Shown here in pieces: positions 44,251-56,084 of a stretch of DNA of 64,000 nucleotides. Source of the DNA: Pollenia angustigena (taxonomy: Eukaryota > Arthropoda > Insecta > Diptera > Polleniidae); the NCBI GenBank assembly GCA_930367215.1, contig OV884058.1, forward strand, positions 201,022,208-201,086,207, given 5' to 3'. A program made the translations under genes and the position numbers. The notes beneath the pieces are model-generated. The model did not search any database, was not told the DNA's origin, and saw only the letters and a list, made by a program, of their open reading frames with translations. Position 1 is the stretch's first letter; every line of letters begins with the position of its first letter.

Positions 44251-45775
44251 CTAAATCTTTTTAAACTTGTAAAGATTATCTACGTTACTTATAAGTTTCT
44301 GCAAAAATAAATCTTTTTCTTGTTCTTTGGACAAATGAATTAAATCAAAGGTATCAATTTTAATCGAATCTATTTCAGGGACTCTCGAAAGAGCATCTGC
44401 GACAACATTGTCCTCACCTTTAATATAACGTATGTCATTAGTAAATTGCGCAATATAATCTAAATGACGTGTCTGTCGCGGGCTACGTTCAACTTGTGAA
44501 TTAATAACTTGTGTAAGCGGTTTGTGATCTGTGTATACGATAAATGCTCTTTCTTCCAAAATATGTCTAAAGTGCTTTATATTCAAAAATACTGCCAATA
44601 ATTCTCTATCAAATGAACTATATTTCATCTCACAAGGTGAAAGCTTCCTTGTATAAAATGCAAGTGGCTCGATTGTATCACTAATTTTCTGTTGTAAAAC
44701 TCCTCCTATTGCTACATTTGAAGCATCAACCATTAATGAGAGTGTAGCATCCCTATGAAAATGATTAAGCATTATATTTTTAGAAAAACTGTTTTTTATA
44801 TTTGTAAATGCTTCCTCTGCTTTCTCAAACCAATATAATACTTTACTTTCATTTCTAATGGCCTTATTTAACATTTCATGAATTGGACTGAGCATCTCAG
44901 CTATTTTAGGAATGTATCTATGATAGTAATTAACCATGCCTATTATAAACTTTTGTAACTGTTTTACTGACTTCGGTTTTTCATAGTCCTGAATTGCCTT
45001 AACTTTAACATTAGATGGTTTGATTCCTTCATAAGAAATATTATATCCCAAAAAATCTATATCTGTTGCTCCAAAAATACATTTAGCCATTTTAATATTT
45101 AGACCGTACTTATATAATCTTTCAAAAATTATATTTAAATGCTCACAGTGCTGTTCTTCATCCCTACTAGTTATAAGAACATCATCCAAATATGCAAAAA
45201 CAAAATCTAAATCAGCTAAATGAGCCTAATAAGGCTTTTATATTACCTGCAATAAATTGAAATTGAAAACTTCATTAATGAAACGTTGAAACGTTTGAGC
45301 CGCATTCCTAAGACCAAAAGGCATTCTCACAAATTCAAATAATCCAAAAGGTGTAGTAATTGCAGTTTTTGGTATATCACATTCTGCGACTGGGATCTGA
45401 TGATATGCTCGAACTAAATCTAATTTTGAAAAAATAGTCTTATTCCTTAAATCAATGTTAATGTCCTGAATGTGAGGTAGGGGATATCGGTCAGGTATAG
45501 TTACAACATTTAATCTTCTATAGTCTCCACAAGGACGCCAGTCATTCGTTTCTTTCTTAGGTACAAGATGTAATGGCGAAGCTACATGAGAACTAGATGG
45601 TCGACAAATTCCTGACTTAACTAAAATTTCAAATTTATTTTTTGCTATTTTATATTTAACTGTATCAAGCCGCCAAGCTTTTGAAAATGGAAGTGGACCA
45701 GAAGTGTCAATTTTATGTACCGTAGAGTGTTTGACTACTTTGTTATAATCCGGAGCAGCAGTGATAGATGGATAG
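44251..45775 (-). pseudogene. reverse transcriptase and RNase H of the CsRn1-like element
   Basis: From 45775 leftwards the minus strand reads [53 protein letters not shown] and FVFAYLDDVLI: RT motifs in order with the YLDD catalytic box. Two stops lie near 45225-45245, where extra codons seem present. RNase H follows in the 312-residue frame: LSLMVDASNVAIGGVLQQ, ELLAVFLNIKHFRHIL, AFIVYTDHKPLTQ and VVADALSRVPE. Confidence 0.88.
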
Positions 45776-45780
45776 TTCTT

Positions 45781-46215
45781 TTAAATCTTTATATATTTGT
45801 TATCTACTAAAAAAATCTTCGGAAGAGAAATCTTGCTATAAGCTTCAATTGTATTAACTGATAAATTAGTAACAGGATCAATCAATTTCTTATTTCCTAG
45901 ATCAATCAACAGTCCAAATTTTGTCAAAAAATCTGCTCCTATAATTGGTCGATTAATATTGGCAATAGTAAAAACAAATGTAAAATCTCTTCGTAGACCC
46001 AAGTTTATTTTTAAAATTTTAGTACCAAATGTTTTAATGCAACTTCCATTTGCTGCAGTCAAAACAATATCTGAAGTACGAGCAAATTGTTTAAATGTAG
46101 ATGCTGGTATTACTGAAATTTCTGCTCCACTGTCAATTAGAAATTTTAACTTATTTTCAATATCGTATACAAAGAGACGACGTGTTGATTTATCTAACCC
46201 ATTGTTAGCCGTCAT
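45781..46215 (-). pseudogene. aspartic protease of the CsRn1-like element
   Basis: Residues 21-32 read KLKFLIDSGAEI; DSG is the active-site triad. The flap and the second conserved block PIIGADFLTKFGLLIDL follow. The frame is the same as that of the RT part to the left but is cut by a stop at its end. Confidence 0.85.
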
Positions 46216-46265
46216 AACAACAGGTGTATTTAGTTTCCCTGATTATTTCCCGTATACGAACATGG

Positions 46266-47081
46266 TTAAACACATTTCCTAGCTTTATTCCCAAATCGGT
46301 AATGATAATAACAAAACCACTCTTGCTTAGATTGACTGTTTCTAGATCTGCTTCTACTGCGACTAGAATATCTAGGCTGAAAATTTCCCATAGAATTTTT
46401 AACTTCTGAAATTTCTAACGACAACTTATTAAATTGTTCACACATTGCAGAAGTAACTTTTACCAAATTTTCTACAACTGTATCTAAATTTGAATGCTTT
46501 GGAATATAATGACCTGGTTCTATATTATAAATTTCAGTTTTATTAGATACCTCCCAAATACTGTCTGCTAATTTTAATAAATCTTCGGTGTTAACGACAT
46601 TAGAACCGACAAGGGCTATATTAAGAGTTTTCGGAAGTTTCCTAAGCCACAAATTTTTGAGAAATTAAGGGTCAATATTACGACCAGCTAATTGTAGAAG
46701 ACACCTGTAAAATTCTGAAGGTTTTCGGTCTCCAATCACTGAGTCAGTAAGAAGTTTATCAAGTTTTCTCTGTTCACTTACAGAGTGACGTTCTAAAAGC
46801 TTGTTTTTTAAAACAATATATCGATTTTCCAATGGTGGATTCTGTACTATATCTATTACTGACATAATAACTTCCTGCGGAAGTGATATAATAATATGTT
46901 CACATTTCGTATTATTATTTTGAATTCGTTTACTTCTAAACATCGTTTCTACATGAATAAACCATGCTTCTGGATGTTCATTCCAAAAAGATGGTAGTTT
47001 AAACGATGTAGCACAAACTTCCATTCCCTCATTTTTGTCCCTAAGAGAACTATTTGTGTTAGGAGGTGGAGATCTGTACAT
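46266..47081 (-). pseudogene. Gag of the CsRn1-like element with one nonsense codon
   Basis: Starts MYRSPPPNTN at 47081 and runs to RNIDP, where a TAA at 46662-46664 stops it; the next frame (46652-46266) is in the same phase and continues Gag. FKLPSFWNEHPEAWFIHVE and the zinc motif CYYHYRFGNKARKC near the C-terminus are as expected for CsRn1-type Gag. Apart from the single stop the frame is whole. Confidence 0.8.
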
Positions 47082-47623
47082 GTTTAATTGTAGTAGTGAC
47101 GTTTACAATAATGAATTAAAATAATAAAGATGCGAATACTATTGAAATAATTAAAGTAACTAAATAAGTTATATATATGTATATCAAAAAGTAATTTCAA
47201 TATGTAAAAAAAAAAAAAAAATTTTAAGTTTAATAGACTTATCTTTTATAAATTGATATTAACAAAGTTATCCAACTTCTTTAGTTTGATTAGTGTTAAG
47301 AATTTACGAAACCAATTGTGAACAAGAATCTTGATTTCCGCTCCAAATAAAACAATAATAATTAAACAATTTATGCAGCATTAATTAATGTTGATTTGTT
47401 TAACTTCCTCTACTGCTGTTTTTAATTGAAATTTATCCTGGTTCAGTTTAATAAATTCAAGCTTAAAAATCTTATTGAAATATTCCTTCTTATTTCGTCG
47501 GAGATTCTTCCATTCTTTACCAATAAATCCAATGTTTGCATAACATTTAATTAAACTGTTGAATGTAGTTATTTGCTTTTGAATAAATTATTACATTAGT
47601 AAGTCTCCTGGCAGGATCGCCAA
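47082..47623 (-). other. 5' untranslated leader of the CsRn1-like element
   Basis: Noncoding DNA between the Gag start and the 5' LTR, with a TGGCGATCCTGCCAGG primer-site candidate right beside the LTR (minus strand). Confidence 0.6.
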
Positions 47624-47995
47624 TGTAGTTTCGATTTCCAGGAAATAAATCTTATCAAATTCTTTTAGAATATTTTTAATAATTTTTAATTATCCAAGAA
47701 CAAAAATCAAAATTAAATTAAATTCATTTATATATATCCAAGGCCCATCTATCAGGTCTGCTTACTTGTACAAAAACAAAAAACGATTCTTTTTAGTTGT
47801 CAAAAATTTACTACCACATATACAAAGCAAAAGGAAAAAACGTGTATGTGTAAGCATAATGTAAACAACTTTTGACAACTAAAAAGAACATAAACAATGA
47901 TCATCAGGCTTCTAAAACAAAGATTACTGATAGATAATATTATAAATTTTTATAAATAAAATAAACAAGTTTTATAAATAAACTACGTCACTACA
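47624..47995 (-). repeat. 5' LTR of the CsRn1-like element, with a MITE inside
   Basis: Begins TGTAGTTTCGATTT and ends TACGTCACTACA on the + strand, keeping TG...CA ends. It is 372 bases because of a MITE of about 170 bases at 47740-47911 that is missing in the other LTR. Confidence 0.88.
47740..47911. mobile_element. MITE inside one LTR
   Basis: TTTTTAGTTGTCAAAA on the left and TTTTGACAACTAAAAAG on the right are inverted, with outer ends AAGGCCCATC and GATCATCAGGCTT. Absence from the partner LTR shows that it was inserted after the retrotransposon. Confidence 0.75.
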
Positions 47996-47999
47996 GTAG

Positions 48000-48193
48000 C
48001 AAGGCGAATTCATGTATACGGTGGTGGCGATACTACAACAAGTAACAACACCAAAAACACAACGTATTTTATTTGTTGCTTTCGTTGGTCGATATGGCAA
48101 AAACACAAGTAACTTTTGACATTCCTCTCTCTAATTTAGAAAAAAGTAGCACAGCTGTGCTTTCAACGCCACCTGAAAAATGAATTCGCCTTG
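48000..48193. mobile_element. 194-bp MITE with CAAGGCGAATTCAT ends
   Basis: CAAGGCGAATTCAT at the left pairs with ATGAATTCGCCTTG at the right; GGTGG/CCACC words extend the match. It starts four bases after the 5' LTR. Flanking 8-mers TACAGTAG and GTAAGTAG agree at only five positions, so the duplication is doubtful. Confidence 0.8.
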
Positions 48194-48700
48194 GTAAGTA
48201 GAAAAAATATTTAAACTTACAAATACATGCAAGAATTATCAATGGGAGAACATTTAACTACTATGGTGCAAAGCAAAACGGCTAAGGCTACTGGCCCACA
48301 CTATGGTAGTAATATATTTTATATAAAATTTTATTTTGGAAATAATAAATTTATATTGTGTTAACAATTGAAAAATCCAATTTTTTATAAAAATTTTAAA
48401 CTATTTGAAAGATAAAACAGAACTTATTTTATATATAAATTAAATATTCTCAAGTGAAATTATTATAACTTGTAAAGTATATAAAACACCCATGTCACCA
48501 CACACACCTAAATTGTAAAATAGCTTTTTCATAACTATTTATTTTCTCCATTATTTTTTCCGACTAAACATTTAAAATTAGGAAACTATGATTAATTATA
48601 TTTTACAAATAGCAAGTAATTCTTAGAATTCGGCCAATCTGACAATTTGGTTGACCTCATTCAAAACCTATAGTACTCGCAATACAGAATAATAAAAAAT
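48194..48700. other. unassigned AT-rich DNA
   Basis: Nothing recognisable. Confidence 0.35.
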
Positions 48701-49160
48701 TAAGGTGGTGTGGCTAATAATATTTTACAATTTATTTGGTGTTACCCATTTCCTAAGACGTTTAGCCTCCACAATACCTTTGTAAGGAATTTGAGAAAGC
48801 TGACAATTTTCAATGTCTTATAACATAACGATCATTTGATAATACTTTTTCAATAGTAAAAGGTCCACGAAATTTTTCTTTAAATTTTTTATTTTTTTCC
48901 TATTGTATTATAAGCATCATGACTACAGCATATCTCCAAACGAGTATTGTTTTGCAGGCACATGATGCTCGTGGAAATAGTTCTCGTTGTGTTTTTGAGA
49001 TCGTTCAATTGCCTCAAATGCCCTTAATCTTTGCAAATCTAGATCTCGACAATTCTGATTATCTACCTTATCATCTAAATATTCTGTTAATTCGTCAATT
49101 ATCTTTCCGCGCTGTTCTTCGGAACAAAATCTGAGTTTAAAGTCGAAGAAACAAACCAAA
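48700..49160 (-). pseudogene. Gypsy-type integrase C-terminal remnant, second lineage
   Basis: The minus strand reads LRFCSEEQRGKIIDELTEYL, AFEAIERSQKHNENYF and then, after a frame break, KFKEKFRGPFTIEKVLSNDR. This is the region from the end of the integrase core to the GPF domain of Gypsy elements, distinct from the CsRn1-like one. AGGATCGCCTGGTGGCC at 49234 may be a primer-site remnant of the same element. Confidence 0.7.
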
Positions 49161-49460
49161 TGTATGTGTACGTTGAAATTAAAAAAAAAAATTGTTTAAC
49201 ACAAAGGTATGTTAACTCAAAGATTTTTTTACTAGGATCGCCTGGTGGCCGAAATTCGACCACTCGACATTTACTATCGAGAAAACCTGTGCGTTATACA
49301 ACAAAAACGTACACATTTTAAGAGAACGGCAAAAATGCAAACACTTGTACGTATGTCTATAAGATAAATTAAAACGCTTTTCAAACACTTTAATTCAAAA
49401 AATTGAAAAAAATATATTGTGCATATCTACACACAAATTCCTTTAAAACTATATCGGGTT

Positions 49461-49690
49461 TGTTCTAGAAATGGAATTGAAGTGAAATTAAAATCGAACG
49501 ACAATTTAAATTCAATAATGTACATATTTACAAAATGACCGTTTTCGTGGTTTTAAGTGCGTTCTTGCAAAAATAATACATACTTAAAGAATGAAGTAGA
49601 TAAAATGGAATATTTTTATGAACTTTCATTACAGGGTCGTTTTTAAAATTTGCTCGATTTTAAATCCACTTCATTTCGATTTGTAGAACA
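49461..49690. mobile_element. 230-bp hairpin MITE
   Basis: TGTTCTAGAAATGGAATTGA on the left and TCATTTCGATTTGTAGAACA on the right are inverted; the arms also share ttaaaatcga words. A degraded relative is at 38530-38760. Confidence 0.75.
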
Positions 49691-49779
49691 CGTCCGTATT
49701 TTTTAATAAAATGGTTCATGCGGTTCTCTCTTTAGAATGAGTTTGGTTTAAAAATATTGCACAAAGGATAAATCCAATA

Positions 49780-50495
49780 CAGTAGACGCTCAGTGATTCG
49801 AACTCTCAGAAATTCGAATCAGTAATTTCATTACATTTGGCGCTCTAAAATTAGAATCAAAAATTCGAATTTCCGAGCGATTTTTTCTTTTTATTGTAAA
49901 CACTAAAATTTTGAAAATTTAGTTTAACCAAATACAAAGTAAAAAGGGGAATCCCAAGGTATATTTAGACAAGGTTAACTCGTTAGCACGTATGTTTGTC
50001 AGCCGTTTACCCCAGTTAGAACCTAAACGTCAAATTTCGTGTATATGAGCCAAAATTTGTACATGTGTGCGTTAAATTATTATTGTTTTATATGAAGACA
50101 ATTTTGACAACTCGGTTCTTTTTATAGAGCAGCATGTCTACACTCCCAAATGAGTCTACCTTGTGTTAATGTATCTTGGGAAATCCCATTTTAAAAGATG
50201 ATTTACAGATCTTGTTGATGTTGTTAGAGTTTCAAAGTCAGTTTTTTGGTGTTTGTATTACACGTACTAAATATGTAAAGTCAAATGAACTGAATTGTTA
50301 TTTTTTGTTATATTTCGTTAAATTTTTTATAGTTTTTATGTTAAATAGCCTAAAATTAAAAAAAGAATAGTTTTTTATATCTTTATGGTAAAATTTACCT
50401 AAATTTTTGTACAAAAAACCGTCCAGAAATTCGAATAATTCGGAAATTCGAATTGCCCTAAACACAAAGTGGTTTGAATTTCCGAGCGTGTACTG
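49780..50495. mobile_element. 716-bp pogo/Tc1-type TIR element, TA duplication
   Basis: Left end CAGTAGACGCTCAGTGATTC, right end TTCCGAGCGTGTACTG, with TA on both sides (49778-49779, 50496-50497). ATTCGAA words are repeated near both ends. A hAT MITE sits inside. The homologous element in the inverted copy is truncated. Confidence 0.8.
49955..50178. mobile_element. hAT MITE, duplication GGGAATCC/GGAAATCC
   Basis: Ends CAAGGTATATTTAGACAAGG and its imperfect complement. Flanking 8-mers GGGAATCC and GGAAATCC differ at one base. It is the same family as 35776-36000. Confidence 0.85.
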
Positions 50496-50935
50496 TAATG
50501 CTAAATGTAACAGCTGTCCAAAAATGTATTAATGTTAATGTTCTTAAAAAACTTCACTAATTTACGACTTACACAGTGAATATAACATAACTAGTTGTTG
50601 AAGAAGATGCTCCACCAACAAAATCAAATGGGGCTACAAGTAGTCCAATGAATAAATAAATATTTTAAACAAGATATGTACTTCGATCGATCCTCTAGAC
50701 AGTTATTTAAAAATTATTTGCAGAACCAAATTTACATTGTCCGAAAGTGAAGCAAAAATTTTTAGCTACATTGACAAGTTTTATATAAAAAATAATGTTT
50801 ATTTACTCAAGTACTAATTTTTCCTAAAATTATCGGAAACAAATCTCGTTTAATCGAAAAGGTAAATAATGCTAAATAAAAAAATTGTTTTTTATATGCT
50901 TATATCACAAAATCGAAAAAAAATGAGATTATACC
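49955..50935 (+). repeat. inverted dispersed repeat, copy R
   Basis: Reverse complement of 34634-36000 without the 34650-34885 MITE and without about 150 bases. Its right end (cacaaaatcgaaaa) shows the empty target site of that MITE. Confidence 0.85.
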
Positions 50936-51340
50936 GTTTCCTGTGGTAAATTTAACAGATCTATCGATTTGTGCAATCCTCACGTCTCTATCTCTTATGG
51001 TTAATGAGATATTACGAAGCCATTTTGTTGTATATCAACTTTTGCGAAAAATTTAATGCGTTATAATATCGTATGTAGCATAATTGTGGATATACGACAA
51101 AAAACGTATGAAAACTTTCAATTAAAAAAATCTTGCGTTATCATGTTGTATGTGAACAATGTATATTAGGCATGTTGCAAAAAAAAACTATCTTATTCAT
51201 ATTACTGTTATTTTAACATTTTTCGTTTTATATGTAAAGATATTTTTCGGACGTAGTATACAACGGCTATTTAAATTGATGGAATTATTGCTATATTGCC
51301 TAAATTCATTTTATTGTTAAGCAATTAATGGTTAAATATT
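50936..51340. other. unassigned AT-rich DNA
   Basis: No gene or terminal repeat recognised. TTTTTCGGACGTAGT at 51244 has a partner TTTTTCGGACGTGAC at 53288 on the other side of the dead transposon. Confidence 0.35.
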
Positions 51341-51425
51341 CAGGGTGGTCCAACAATAATGCACAATGTGAATTGGTAATAAAACAAAAGTTTTTAGAAA
51401 ATTATCTGGATATTTTATATTATTA

Positions 51426-52258
51426 CTAGCTTAACCCGTTGCGCTTCGCTACACTGCTTTAACAACTTCTTCAGTTGAGAGATATTTAATATACGCATCC
51501 TATGGGAGGTATTTTCCCCCTGCGCCTACCCGCTTTATTTTTATTTTCAAAAGTGTGGCATACCATAAGAGCGACTTCTACAAAGTTTGAACATTCTTAC
51601 TACAACAGTTCTTAAGATATTCGATATTAAACATTGGCGTCCTATGGGGGGGTAACACTTCCCCCGCTGCTATTTTATTTACATTTTGGGGCTCAGAAGA
51701 TTCCACTACCAAAAGTTCAACAAATTGCGTGCAATGGCTCTTATTAATATTTCTATCTATGAGGGGTACTGCTCCTCCTCTGTCTACCCCGCCCATTTCT
51801 ATATTGAAATTTATAGTTTACCATAACAATAGCTTTAACTACGTTTGAAGACTCTCCCTTTAATAGTTCTTCAGCTGAGTGATATTTAATATATGCATCC
51901 TATGGGAGGTATTTCCCCCCTCCCATTGGCGTCCTTTGGGGGAAACCACTTCACCCGCTGCTACTTTATTTCAATTTTGGGGCTCAGAAGATTTTACTAC
52001 CAAAATTTCAACAAAATGCGTGAAGCGGCTCTTAAGATATGCGATATTTAATATTGGCATCCAATGGGAGGTACCAATTACCCTGCCCCTATCGAACAAA
52101 TAAGTAGCCTATTTTATTTTTAGGGCTTACATGATGCTACTGTCAAAATTTCAGGAAAATCGGTTCAGTAGTTTAGGAGTCTATAAGCCAACATACAAAC
52201 AAACAAACAAACAAACATACAAACATTTTTCATTTTTATATACTTATATAGATAGAAA
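51426..52258 (+). repeat. retroposon-like repeat with degenerate monomers
   Basis: Starts CTAGCTTAACCCGTTGCGCT and ends with AAATCGGTTCAGTAGTTTAG, an (ACAAACAA)-type run and tatatagatagaaaga. This head and tail are familiar from short retroposon families of insects (recollection). Inside, a unit with gatatttaatat, gcatcctatgggaggta and attttggggctcagaagatt words recurs about four times with variable spacing (51480, 51610, 51875, 52030). Confidence 0.7.
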
Positions 52259-52941
52259 GATCTATGACAACTATGTGTGAGACAAATTATCGGCCAAATG
52301 CTCGTCGCGGCTTCGGTAGCATACCTCTGTGCTCTTTTCCATATTTGCAATGGCTCTGAGACATAATTGAGGTTCTGAGTCCTTAATGTGTCAAACTATC
52401 TAATCCTTTAGCTCTTGAATTGTTCTGGGCTTTTTGACGTACACTTTTTATTTTAAATATAACCAAAGATATAAGGCCAACGGTGTCAAATCATATGACC
52501 TTGACGGCCAATTAACATGACCATTGAATTTCTCGTGTAGAAGAGCCATTGTTTCGTTGGACGTGTGACTCATAATTTTGGAACTACTTATCGTCCAGGT
52601 CCATATCATCAATTTCTGGCAAAAAGAAATCCGTTATCAGCTCGCGATAACGAACACCATTCACAGTAACTGCTTGGCATACCTCATTCTCGAAGAAGTA
52701 AGACCCGAGGATGCCGCCTGGCCATAACCGCACCAAGCATGCATGGACAGCCGTTTTCACATTTCCTACAGAGCCGGTTTGCTAAAATTTGCACACAATT
52801 ATCGCGATTGTGGACACATTTGATCGATTATGCTGATCAAAAAAATCAAGATGTGCACAAAATGTATTTTTGATTTGAACGCTCATTTTCGTAAAAGGCT
52901 TCAGCAATCATAACGCGCTGCTCAATGCTGCACCTCTCCAT
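52250..52941 (-). pseudogene. IS630/Tc1-mariner superfamily transposase remnant
   Basis: The ATG at 52941-52939 starts MERCSIEQRVMIAEAFYENE, an N-terminal HTH segment. After a deletion, 52735-52580 reads WPGGILGSYFFENEVCQAVT and then FLPEIDDMDLDD; then frame-broken SRSYDLTPLALYLW (the DLTPLD-type block with the third catalytic acid region) and a basic C-terminal end. The segment between the first HTH and the catalytic domain is missing and at least two stops interrupt it. Confidence 0.8.
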
Positions 52942-53047
52942 GGTTAAATTTGGCACTGATACCAAGAAATGTCAAATTTAGTTGGAAAAAATTTTACGTT
53001 ACGGTGTGACCCACAGTTAACATCGTGCATTATGGTAAGACCACCCT

Positions 53048-53780
53048 TAAGTAATAATAAACCTTAAAATTATTCATACATAAGGAAATTCGATAATATA
53101 AAAACTATAACTATTCGTAAATATATTTATCACTTGCATAAATTTTCGTTTCGAAAACTATTATAACTTAATTTTCAATATTGGTAAAACACGTGAATGT
53201 AGATTTGTAATACCTTATTTTGACTTATATCCCACAAACTAAAAAATATATCGCAAAAAGTGGCGTATACGACAAAATTGATAAAATTTTTCGGACGTGA
53301 CAATGGCTATAACTTACAATTTTTTTCCATGACTTTGGATATTTTTACATACATCGATAAAGAACTTCAAACACAATATCTGACAAAAATATTGGACAAC
53401 TTTTTTCACGTACATTTTTGTGTATAAAAATTTTGAATCTTAAGATTCGATTTCCCAAAAAAAATTTTGTGATATACGGCAAGATTACTTCGGCACGACG
53501 ATATAAGTATGTACATATATTCGCTTGCAGTAACGATAGGTGTGATTCTGTAATTTTTTTTTTTACCAAAAGTAAAAATGTCAATAAAAAAACGAAAAGC
53601 ACAAAAGAGAATAAAATAAAAACAAATGAAATTGTTCTTAACCCCCTGTGTTACACATGTTATTGCATTCAAAATGCATTGAAAAAGGTCTGGCCAGACT
53701 CATGAGTAAGACGAAGGGTTAATTTGTGGTTTTTATATTTTTTTTTGTGAATTTTACATTTAGAATTTTGTTTTTGTTCT
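53048..53780. other. unassigned AT-rich DNA
   Basis: No gene. Just before 53780 the stretch ttacatttagaattttgttt matches one at 54325-54350, which may reflect a direct duplication around the next element. Confidence 0.35.
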
Positions 53781-54310
53781 TACCCTGTCGGAGATGGAAC
53801 TAGTACATAAGTGGTACTTAACTAGTACAAAGATCACAAGTACTAGTTCTCGACTGTAAACTTTTCTATACCATCTTAATACTCAAATAAGCATTGAGTG
53901 TGTTTAGAAAAATACTAGTACTATTAGTTCTGGACCTGTACTGTACTTGGACCCAATTGGGTGCTTAAGAACCAGTTTGTTACTAGTCCTATTGTATAGA
54001 AAAATATCCCATAATACGTCGATTTACACCTTGTTGCTCTAGTGAAAAAAACAAATAAATGGAATGTTTTTTATGGTTTTATTTATTAAAATACATAATT
54101 CAATTCAAATACGTACGCGAATTGTTGTTTTAAAACAATTGTTACACAAAAATTCTATAAATCTGCAAGTGGTGCCCTTGTACTACATCAAGTACTAGTA
54201 GCAATAAGCACTAGTATTTTTATATAAAAACTCTAACCCCGCCTCTTGTTCTAGTAATTGTACTAGTGGCTTTTTTACAATTAACGCTTAATCTCCTGAA
54301 GGGTAATATG
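53781..54310. mobile_element. TIR element rich in ACTAGT words
   Basis: TTACCCTGTCGGAGATG at the left is mirrored by AATCTCCTGAAGGGTAA at the right. The interior repeats tactagtac/gtactagt words about a dozen times. No transposase. Alternative: a duplicated flank rather than TIRs. Confidence 0.55.
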
Positions 54311-55229
54311 CTTTTTTTGTAAATTTTAAATTTAGGATTTTGTTTTTGTTCATACATATACATATGAATATATCTTTGTATGTCCAAAAGTAACACAAAT
54401 GTCCTAGGGCAGGACCATATAACCCAACTTTGGACTACTAAGGGATAGTTTTAAAACTACTCCGTGGTATACACAAGAGGACTAGTTCTGAAGTCGTTTA
54501 AAAACGAAAGCATGTCGTTAAAAACGAAGACATGTCGTTTCACTACAAACACTTTTTAACAATGACATGGTCCATGCTTGCATTACATCGGACCAGTCCA
54601 TGAAGTTGTCCATTTTATCAAAATGGATCAGGTGGTCCAATTTTATTCGCAGGGCATGTTCGAACGGACAGCAATATTCGTGTTTCGCTCTCTTATTCCT
54701 GTTTCGCGCCCTAATCATGATTAAAACGACTTGTTTCCCCATACAAAATTTTGAGAGCGAAACAGGTCATTTCATTTTGAAACAGGCCGCGAAACAGGAA
54801 AAATGTATTATCATCTCCAATTTTGATAACATTTATCGTTAGTTTATCTGTACTAGCTACGGTTTCTAATTTCCCGGACTTTTTCTATTCCCGGGAAACG
54901 AAACAAAAAAACCTTATTCCCGGAAATCCCGAGATTCGTTGAGTAAAATAATGATTTCATTAAATGAGTTCAAGACAACAGTTTTTACTTTTTAAAAGAA
55001 TATACATATACAACAGTTCAAAAAAATTAGCTTTATTATTTCCACAGAAAACTTAAACAAAACCAAATAAATTGTTACATTCATATTTTTTTTTTTGGAG
55101 ATCACGAATTATAAAAACTTATTAATATTTAGTAGTTATTATAAATAACAACATGGTAAAATTAATTTTCTTTTAAGAAAATTTTTTTAGCATTAATTTA
55201 AGCATTTAAAGGCTTATCAGATATTATCA
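54311..55229. other. unassigned DNA with small repeats
   Basis: CATGGTCCATGCTTGCATTA at 54566 relates to 126-196. GAGCGAAACAGGTCATTT and gaaacagg words recur at 54700-54800. No gene. Confidence 0.4.
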
Positions 55230-55454
55230 GCCATGTCACAGAGTACAATTCCGTTCGGAAACGGAATTCATTCCGTATTTTGGTGCTTCAGAAAATGACG
55301 AAAAAATGTTTCGGAATGAAACCATTTTTGTTTTCATGAACGGTATGGGAGTTGTCTGTATCTGAAAGGCCATAAAACTATCAAAATACAGTTTCCATCA
55401 ACAAACAAATATGTTTTCTTCAATTCCGAACGGAATTGTACTCTGTGACATGGC
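55230..55454. mobile_element. 225-bp hairpin MITE
   Basis: GCCATGTCACAGAGTACAAT is mirrored by ATTGTACTCTGTGACATGGC; ttccgttcggaa words lie just inside. A diverged copy of its left half lies at 6371-6560, with CGAACGGAAT words around 9265-9312. Confidence 0.88.
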
Positions 55455-56084
55455 CCTATATTTCTAATCCTTGTTGAAATGTATATTGCCTGCTACCGAA
55501 AACGTGCTCTCGCTTTCTACAGACGTTGGTTTTATAGTAAGATGCGCTCATACAAAGATTATACATTTGTTGGCCTGTTACCCGTGACCCAATAGACGTC
55601 AAAATCTTTTTTTAAGATAATTTCAGGCTTTTGTATTTTCTTTACATTTATTTTATTAGAATTTGTGGATGGTTCAACATCTAGTGTTGGTGATGGTGTA
55701 TCGTGCACATTATCATTTTCTACTTCAAGAAGCTTTTTAGACATTTCATCAACAATTAAAAAGACCATTTATTTATTGTCGTAGGAAAAATAGTTCGATT
55801 TGTAGAAAGTTTTTAGTAATTTTAGTAAAGAATATATTTTTTGCTCGTTCTTTAACGATGCTAACAAATTAAAATTTCAAAAAATTTCACTCTCAAAAAA
55901 AAGAAATTAAAACAAAGAAAAAACAAAATAAAAATTGATGTTTAATATAAGGCACTGTTGGGATCTGACAATTTTTAAATTGTACCGTCTCAATGGCAAA
56001 ATTGTTCCAAATTGACATAAATTGTACCACAATTTCGCTATAGTAAGAATTACACTGTTTTTTTTAATAAAAACAAAAACAAAA
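55455..56084. other. unassigned AT-rich DNA
   Basis: No recognisable domain. An open frame on the minus strand at 55559-55768 is not supported by any motif. Confidence 0.35.

Larger units (their letters stand above)
42894..47995 (-). mobile_element. Gypsy-type LTR retrotransposon, CsRn1-like, decayed
   Basis: The element has LTRs at 42894-43113 and 47624-47995 and runs on the minus strand: gag, protease, RT, RNase H, integrase. Beside the 5' LTR a possible primer site TGGCGATCCTGCCAGG follows; beside the 3' LTR the purine run AAAAGGGGGGTAA fits a polypurine tract. The Gag zinc motif CYYHYRFGNKARKC, not a standard CCHC, is what I recall for the CsRn1 clade. Internal stops and frameshifts make it non-functional. 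Confidence 0.9.
51342..53047 (-). mobile_element. dead IS630/Tc1-mariner-type element split by a retroposon-like repeat
   Basis: Ends AGGGTGGTCCAACAATAATG (left) and CATTATGGTAAGACCACCCT (right) are imperfect inverted repeats. On the minus strand a transposase remnant lies at 52250-52941. The left portion is taken up by a second repeat at 51426-52258. No clean TA duplication is seen. Confidence 0.8.

Noticed and set aside
42894..47995. A functional retrotransposon
   Set aside because: Nonsense codon in Gag, two stops in RT, and frame breaks on both sides of the integrase core.
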